In this document: positions 57,456 through 64,000 of the stretch, one piece after another | How the letters are laid out: each line of letters begins with the position of its first letter | Position numbering within the stretch: the stretch's first letter is position 1 | Assembly (NCBI GenBank): GCA_036925085.1 | Contig: JAUPFP010000001.1 | Location: 16,214,842 to 16,278,841 of the forward strand | Length of the DNA: 64,000 nucleotides | Direction: 5' to 3' | Source of the DNA: Brachycybe producta | Lineage: Eukaryota; Arthropoda; Diplopoda; Playtdesmida; Andrognathidae | Program-made: the position numbers and the translations under genes | Notes under the pieces: model-generated | Told to the model about the DNA's origin: nothing | Databases searched by the model: none | What the model saw: the letters and a program-made list of their open reading frames with translations, nothing else

Positions 57456-59200
57456 GGCGGGGTGCCGCCTTCTTCCTTCTTCGAAGGTTTTCCGGCCGGA
57501 GCCGTACTCTTCTTTGAACAAGTGCCCTTAGCCGAAGCGACAGCCGAGGATGATTGTCCGGAAACAAATCTTCCTCGACCATCCCGGAGGAGAGACTTCT
57601 CCTTCGGTGCAAGAGTCGGCTAACTCTTGCTACCAGTAGCTTTGGCTTCCACACCATGGGCTGGTGCACTGGAAGCCTGCATCGCCTCCCTCTCTATGCG
57701 ATTCGCTTCTGGCCAGCGATGGTCGTGGCGCTCGCAATAGGCGGGACACCACGACCGACAGGAGGTTCCCCTGTTTTTAGCGGACTCCGGGCGGGCATTC
57801 CCTGCAGAGGAGGGAACTCCGCAGCCCAGCGCTCAAACTTCTGCCGCTCACCTGCACCGACCGCACAAGCGATCTGTTGGTGCAGGCTCGCTGCCTGAGC
57901 CTGAAGCCGTTTGAGCTTGTCATCCAAGCTCTCGGGCTTCCGAGGTTCGGAGGCCTTTCCTCGCCCGGAGGACCTGGCCTTCTTGCCTCGAGAGCGTTCA
58001 GCCACTGGTGGGGTGAGAGGGCGGGACCTTTTTTGTCCCTTACCACCACCACCACTCACAGATTTCCCCGTTTTACCGGGAGCGGGTACTGGAGGCTGGG
58101 TAGCCTTCTTCTCCACTCGCCGGTCCCTCTTCGGGTTGTCCGACCGCCAGCCGGAGGGGCCAGCTACTGCCTCGGGCGGACCCGATCCAGCAGCCGGCTT
58201 CTCTGGCCAAGCAGCCCCTGAACAACCGTCACGGCGGGCGAGAGTCTCCACTCGAAGCCCCACAGCAGGCGTGAACTTCTTCAACGCCTCCTCCTTAGCT
58301 TTGAGCAGTGCCTCTCTCTATGCGAGAGCCTTGGCTTTGGCAGTGATCCGTGCGGCTCCGGACTTTTTCTTGCGCTTCTTCGCGCCGTCCTTCCTCACCT
58401 GCACGGTTGGAAACTCCCCGACGAAGCATCGACGGTCCACGACCAGGAAGCCACCTTCCTGAACCATGTCCTGTCTAGCTTCGTCCAACTGATCCAAGCG
58501 GCCTTCTTCTTCGGCCAAGGACACAGCCACGGCCTCCAAAGACATTGGATCGGCGGGAAGAACTACGGGGGATCCCATCCCAGACGGTTTACCCTCGGAG
58601 GCCGAACTACTTCCGTCAGACTCCGAAGAGCCCTCTGAAGAGGCGTTACGGCTCCGCCACTGCCTTCAGGCGTCAACCACCGAATCAACGGTGGTTTCGA
58701 CCTCCATCTCCGTGTCGATAACTAAGGACGCTCCCAAAGAGACGTCCTCACTGTCCTCGACCACCCTAGACCAATCTAGGAGGTCTCAAACAGACGGAGA
58801 CCCGGGTTCCGGGGTACTAGCGGTTACCACACCGGTAGCCGCTTTCCCACCATCAACACCCGCTTCTGCAGGCTCTCCAACCGGAGAAACTACCGCCGCC
58901 ACCGACTGAACGGTGGTAGCAGCCGTATCTCTTGAGGGAGACTGCAGGTATCTGCCCCAGAAGGCTCCGACACCGGTCAGAGTCAACTGGGCAGACTCCG
59001 AACCTTCCACGGCCTCTGCCGCCGGGGAATCAACTGATTCCACGGTGGCGTCAGCCGTTTCCGGTCTGCTAGATGATGGAGAGCCCTCCGATCCCGACTC
59101 CAACAGCCTTGCATCCCCCGGATGCAGCGGGCTGAGGAAGGGGGACCGTTGGCCATTCCCGTCGCCTTCCTCCTTCTCCTTCTCCGTGGTGAGCCTGTGA
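57456..59200 (-). pseudogene. B3 ORF3 region, N-terminal part, function unknown, fossil
   Basis: Holds the Glu-rich segment (EEEGRLDQLDEARQDMVQEG), the basic KKRKKKSG stretch, PERKP and a Gly-rich run (SGGGGKGQKRSRP). The coiled-coil-like LDDKLKRLQAQAASLHQQI and FERWAAEFPPLQ (near 57800-57950) follow. The C-terminal LLGCDLGG domain is not present here. It complements B2, which keeps the C-terminal end. Confidence 0.6.
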
Positions 59201-59660
59201 AAAAGGGAAGAGACCGTCAAAAACAAGTTTCTACCATGAAAAAGTGAATTCCACGGGCTTTCACCGTGAGAATTCTCGTTTTGACCGTTCAAAGTCGGCA
59301 ATTCACGGTCAAAACCGTGTTTTACCGCCTTTGTACGGTGAAAACCACTTTTTCCCCCTTTCGGAACCGGTAGAAAGGGTATTCCACGGGATTTCACCGT
59401 GCGAATCGCGGTTTCCACCGTCCAAAGTCGGTAAACCACGGTAAAAACCATGGCTAACCACCTTCGGACGGTGAAAACACCCTTTCACCGAGTGCCGACG
59501 GTTGGAAAGGGCATTGCACGGACTTTTACCGTGCAAAATGCCGTTATCACCGTCCAAAGTCGGCAATTCACGGTCAAAACTGTGTCTTACCGCCTTTGGA
59601 CGGCGAAAACCACTCCCTGGCAGGCTCCTACCTTCCAAACACCGTCGAACTTGGGCCATC
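59200..59660 (-). repeat. Three tandem units of about 131 bp in the B3 spacer
   Basis: Units begin near 59255, 59386 and 59516 with CACGGGCTTTCACCGTG-type sequence. Each continues through CACCGTCCAAAGTCGG and ACCGCCTTTGGACGGTGAAAAC-like pieces. Related arrays occur at the same place in B1 (45260-45540) and B2 (55060-55420), so the array belongs to the family. Confidence 0.75.
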
Positions 59661-60280
59661 CCAAGCGAAACGGCGCTCGGACGGGCTGAACCCGCCGGAA
59701 AAGTGCTTTCCGTAGTGGTTGAACCACCATGACAACAGTCATGGCGGCGAAACCACACCCACCACGTGTGTATACGGTCAACGACCGTAAAACACACCGT
59801 TAACATAGAAAAAAGAACTGCCAACAGGCAGGAGAAGGAAATACCCTTAGAGGGACACCCTCTAGGGGATACCCTCTTTTTCCAGGTCTTGGTGGCCTCT
59901 TTGACGGTGAATTTGTGTTTGTTTAAAACCACGTGTGGCCGGCGTCGTTTGTTTGTTTATTTTACAAACAAGATGGCGCCTAGCCGCCAAATTCACCATC
60001 TTAGCGGCTAATGGCCGTGCAGTAGCGGCTAAAACATCATCAGCCGCCTCATGCATAGTCATCATGGAGATTTCACCGTCGTCTGCCTTTTTAGGGGCAG
60101 ACACACGGTGAATTCTCTTACACCAAGACTGGACCTGGTGGGTAGACATTTACCGTCAATTCTCTTATATTGACGGTAATTGGAGATTGCACGGAGGTTT
60201 TTACGGACGGATTTCTCCGTCCCCGGACCGATTTTGTCGGACCTTTGGCTGGACACCTGGTGATGGGCCGCCTTTGGTTT
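59661..60280 (-). other. B3 spacer, no gene recognised
   Basis: Follows the integrase C-terminal end. It matches B2 near 54300-55000 and B1 near 45550-46250. It includes runs of A and T in lysine-rich-looking frames on the minus strand, but no conserved protein. Confidence 0.55.
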
Positions 60281-62632
60281 CTACTGAAACCGTGGCGGGA
60301 CCCAAACACCGCAACGTCCAGCCGCCTCCTCTCCCAGCCATCCGCCCAAACTAGCGGACTGCCGGCTCTCTCCCACCACGGGAAGGACTCTCACAGAGTA
60401 CCCCACAGCAGGGGCCTCCCTGGGGGGGCTTCCTATTCGAGCATCAAACCCACTCACCTCATACACCTTCGGTCTCCGCGGACGGAGATTGTACCGAGGT
60501 GGAGGGGGGTTATCTGCCTCAGAGTCGGTAGACTCCGGCGAAGAAACGGACGGTGGCTTTAGTGCCGGAGTCATTCCACTCCGCGCCGAAGCTTCCGTGG
60601 CATTGCTGTCTGTACCGGAGGAGGTGTCAGAGACTCCCAATCCATTTTCCTCCCTCACGGTACAGGTGGGTACGTACGGCTTAAGGTTATCGACGTGAAA
60701 CCGGTCACGCACCTTCCGACCATACCCATCTACGAACTCTATTTCGTAGATCAGGTCGGAATACTGCAGGACCACCGTACCCCTCTCAGCTTTATAAGCC
60801 AAGCTCCATTTCTTCGAATTTCCGAGCTTCCCAGCCTGATCTCTTATCCACACCGGATCTCCCGGCTGGTACAGAGGAGGCTGCACACGGCCAGCGTCAT
60901 ACCGTTCTTTCTGCCTTTTCTGAGCAGCCGTCAAACGTTGACGAGCCTGCTCTTCCACGGCTTGCTGGTCAGGCAAGTCGTGGACTGGACCGTTCGGAAG
61001 GAGGTTATCAATCTCCAACCGAGGCTCACGGCCAAACAACAACTGATACGGAGAGACTTGCGTACTCTCCTGGACAGCTGTGTTATAAGCCCACACGGCG
61101 GGCCGTAATTTATCCCACCAGTCACGCTGTTCCTTGAGGGGATCAAGGTACCGCTTGATGGTTTCCATTACGGTTTTGTTCGTACGCTCCGTAAGCCCAT
61201 TAGCTTGCGGATGGTACGCCGTCGTGAAGTGATGCACTATATTATAGTGCTCCCGGAACTTCAGCAGGACTTTGCTGGAGAACTGGGACCCACGATCCGA
61301 GACAAGAGCTTTCGGTGTGCCATACACCGAAAGGATCTCGTCCTTCAGAAATTTCACCACACAGGCGGCCGTGACCCTTCGTACCGCCCTTGCCACACCG
61401 TACCGGGTGAAATAGTCAACCATGATTAGTACATAGGTGACTCCACCCACGGAGGCAGGAAACGGTCCAACGAAGTCCATTCCCCAGGTATCAACTGGGT
61501 ACTCCGGCACAATCGGTTGGAGAAATCCCTGACTTAGAGCGAACTGTCGCGCTCTCTGACACACCAAACATGACTTAACATATTCGGCAGTGTCCCGCTT
61601 CATACCGATCCAGTAGAAGCGTGAGCGCAGTCTCTGGTAGGTCTTAAACATCCCGAAGTGACCAGCCTCGGGAATGTCATGTAGCTTCCTTAGACAGAAA
61701 GCCCTGCATGACTTCGGAACTACCAGAACAGTTCTCAACCGATCCTAGATGGACATGATGGCAAGTAACAAGTCATCTGTCACCACGAACTGGAAACGAA
61801 GGTTCGAGTTGGGGTCACGGAAGATTTCACTCTTCACTTTGGAGCACCAGCCATCGGCCTCTTGCTCCTTGACCCAATCCACCTCGGAACGGACGTGGTA
61901 AATAACCTCACCTACGTCGGCTTCGACGTATTCAGGTAAGGAAAGGTCCGCCACATCACGAACAGGATACCGACTCAAAGCATCGGCATCTGCGTGCAGT
62001 GTTCCCTTCCTATACTGAACCTTAAACCGGTACTCTTGAAGCTGCATCTGCCAACGCCGCAACCTGCCTTGCAGGTTTTTGGCTGTCTGCAGATAGCAAA
62101 GAGCGTGGTGATCCGTTACGATCACGAACTCCCGGTTAAAGAGGTAAGGACGGAATTTACCCACGGCAAACATGACCGCCAAGCACTCCTGCTCGGTGAC
62201 CGAATACCGTGTATCCGCTCCTTTCATGAGTCGGCTTGCGTAGGCCAGAACACAGGGGACACTGTCCTCCGGTAACTTCTGGTAGACTACGACTCCCAAG
62301 CCGTACCCACTAGTGTCGGTATGGATAATTACCTCACCATGCGGATCGTACATGGTGAGTACCGGCGCTTCAGTTAAAAATGCCTTTAACCGAGCAAACG
62401 CTAGTTTGCACTGATCCGACCACTCGAAGGACGCATCCTTCTTCGTCAGATCGTGCAAAGGCCTTGCCACCTTGGCGAAGTCCTTGATGAACCTTCGATA
62501 GTAACCGGCAAGTCCGAGAAAACTGCGGATGCCTGTCACTGTCGTCGGGACATCAAACTCCTGGACTGCCCGCACGAGATCCGGGTCCGGAGCAACTCCC
62601 TCGGCACTTACTACGTGACCGAGATAACGCAC
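60281..62632 (-). pseudogene. pol: B3 pol: RT part, RNase H and integrase, fossil
   Basis: The RT portion has RSFLGLAGYYRRFIKDFAKV, and RNase H has IHTDTSGYGLG and TDHHALCYL. Integrase has ELHDIPEAGHFG-type zinc-binding sequence, CLVCQRARQ, WGMDFVGPFPASVGG and AYHPQANGLTERTNKT. The C-terminal part has VDGYGRKVRDRFHVDNLKPY followed by a Ser/Pro-rich tail. The segment is very close to B2 in sequence, which suggests recent spread of this family. Confidence 0.85.
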
Positions 62633-62835
62633 TTTGTTAAAGCCAAACTACCGTTACCCAACTTACCGTTCACCACGGTACAACGGACCAAAGTCTGTTC
62701 CCCACGGTAAATAACGGTAAATCAACGGTGAACCGGTGGTTTCCGCCACTGTCCCACAAACCAAAGTCCGCGCCCAGTGGCGTACTCGCACCGCACGGTG
62801 ATTCGACCGACTAAACGGTCGAATTTATGGTAAAT

Positions 62836-62878
62836 CACCGTGCGAGAGGCGGGGTACAGGTACCCGGCGCCTCCACCA
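62836..62878 (-). other. Extended tRNA-like primer region of B3
   Basis: The plus strand reads like a tRNA 3' half ending in CCTCCACCA, two bases from the LTR, with TGCGAGAGG 30 bases upstream. It has the same layout as in B2, although the T-arm bases differ. Confidence 0.6.
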
Positions 62879-62880
62879 AT

Positions 62881-63593
62881 TGTAACGTTCCGCCGGACCT
62901 TTACAATACCCCAGTAAGTTCACCCCAAATAAACAGACGTAAACTTACCGCTACCGGCTCCTTACGGGGACGAGACCGTACCCGTAGCCGTCTCCCACAC
63001 GGTGCTCCTAGGGTTGTGCCGGCTCCTGGAGCCACCCACGACGGACACGACGAAAAACCACGCCACCACGCCGAGAATATCGCGGTAGAACACCGGTTCT
63101 ACCGCGAGCCGACACAAGGACCGGCCGAAACAAGTCGGTGAAGGGCGGCGGAGATTCCCCAACCGGTAATGCCACCCCCCTCGCGGTACTCCCCAAAGAA
63201 AAGACACGACACAGTAAGTGATGATAAAAGTGTTTATTACACTTACGATGTAAAAGATGATTATTGAAGGCAGTGATATTTATATACACTACTTGGCTGG
63301 GCAATATCCCTCCAGCCAAGACCCATAAATATATCTACAAAGGCCCAAAAGGCCAAGGCACCACAGGCAAAATGAAAGATGAAGAGGTACTGGCCAGTGG
63401 AGGTCTACCTGACCTCCACCCACAGGTCTAGTCTCTTGAGCTGCCTACAACCAACTGCCCAGATCCTGTGGTCGACTAGGCCACAGGAAACCTCCAGGCA
63501 ACTCCACCTGGAGGGGACAGAGGTCACTTCTGACCTCTCACCCATAGACTTCATGGTGAGAGGTCTGCTGGCACCAAAATGGCGTCCGTCACA
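62881..63593 (-). repeat. 5' LTR of B3, complete
   Basis: 713 bp. On the minus strand it begins TGTGACGG and ends CGTTACA, like the solo LTR at 28319. Stem-loops lie at 63294-63318, 63397-63419, 63465-63487, 63491-63514, 63520-63537 and, as an alternative to the last, 63532-63565. Confidence 0.85.
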
Positions 63594-64000
63594 ACAGCCT
63601 ACTGTAGCTGTCAGTATGGCAAGCCGGTTTACTTTTTATTCCCGAATTTCGGAGAATGATGAGACTTGTGTGTCGATATCCAAAATTCAAGTTTCGATAT
63701 CCAGAAAGCAACTTTCGATATCACAAATTGTGCTGCTATCTGGCCGCCGCTTTTGAAAACACTGGGAGAGTAATTTCCATCTTCATAGGATGTCTATAGT
63801 AAAAATAGACACTCTCTTAAAAGGTGGTACTCGAAAAGCGACCACCAGATGGCAGGACATGTGTCGATATCCAGAATTCAACTTTCGATATCCAAAAGGC
63901 AACTTTCCATATCACAAATTGTGCTGCTCTCTGGTGTCCATGTAAAGAAACAATTATTGGCAACTTTTTCCCCATGTGTCTCAGGCCACATCTATAATAA
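63594..64000. other. Flank of B3 with a short tandem duplication
   Basis: No gene is recognised. A segment of about 74 bp at 63669-63742 recurs at 63860-63933 with few changes. Each copy holds three TCGATATC-type motifs and ends in TTGTGCTGCT.TCTGG. The offset is 191 bp. Confidence 0.6.

Larger units (their letters stand above)
57456..63593 (-). mobile_element. Gypsy-type LTR element B3, partial, fossil
   Basis: Parts in transcription order are: complete 5' LTR (62881-63593), primer region, a short leader, RT (second half) with RNase H, integrase, spacer and most of ORF3. Gag and protease are not found. It has about six breaks, and its pol is in better shape than that of B2. Its ORF3 runs into the end of B2. 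Confidence 0.85.

Noticed and set aside
62836-62878. A tRNA gene at the B3 primer region
   Set aside because: Only a 3' half with a CCA end is present, beside an LTR. It lacks the D-arm and A box, so it is a primer-site copy, not a gene.

Overview
This window looks like repeat-rich nuclear DNA from an animal, probably an invertebrate. I infer this from the element families: a THAP-domain P-superfamily DNA transposon whose THAP exons are joined by GT..AG introns, Ty3/Gypsy-type LTR elements with a third open reading frame, and Jockey/CR1-group LINEs. I could not narrow the organism further. I recognise no host gene, no rRNA or tRNA gene and no CRISPR array. Almost all coding-looking sequence belongs to mobile elements.

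Layout. Bases 44-1836 (+) and 22036-23870 (-) are inverted copies of one unidentified repeat (D1, D2), each with a 21-bp minisatellite. Between them lies a P-superfamily transposon, 4011-20602 (-). It has terminal inverted repeats and a perfect 8-bp target duplication (TTGAGAAA at 4003-4010 and 20603-20610). Three later insertions are nested in it: Gypsy copy A1 (4801-14383, with TAAC duplication), a 5'-truncated LINE (about 16468-18590) and a solo A-family LTR (19418-20110). A gag fragment (24410-24980) and LTR element C (25253-31084, -) follow. Element C contains a solo LTR related to family B (28319-29147, CTGT duplication). Next come a LINE remnant (31110-32373, -), Gypsy copy A2 (32374 to about 39905, +) and a LINE (about 39905-41304, +).

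From 41305 to 63593 there are four pieces of a second Gypsy family, B, in alternating orientation: B0 (+), B1 (-), B2 (+) and B3 (-). B1 and B2 meet head to head at an almost perfect 65-bp inverted repeat. B2 and B3 meet tail to tail inside their third reading frames. The last 400 bp are unassigned and hold a short tandem duplication.

The points I find most unusual are these. Families A and B share a weakly conserved third reading frame (ORF3) with no envelope-like features that I can see. B-family LTRs carry runs of stem-loops, and B1 and B3 differ by paired, compensatory changes in two of them. The B2 leader is an array of about eight hairpins spaced 61-72 bp apart. The B primer-binding region matches a tRNA-Ala-like 3' half for about 40 nt, well past the usual 18. 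The P transposase reads in frame into the inserted LINE for 750 codons. All LTR elements here are treated as fossils.
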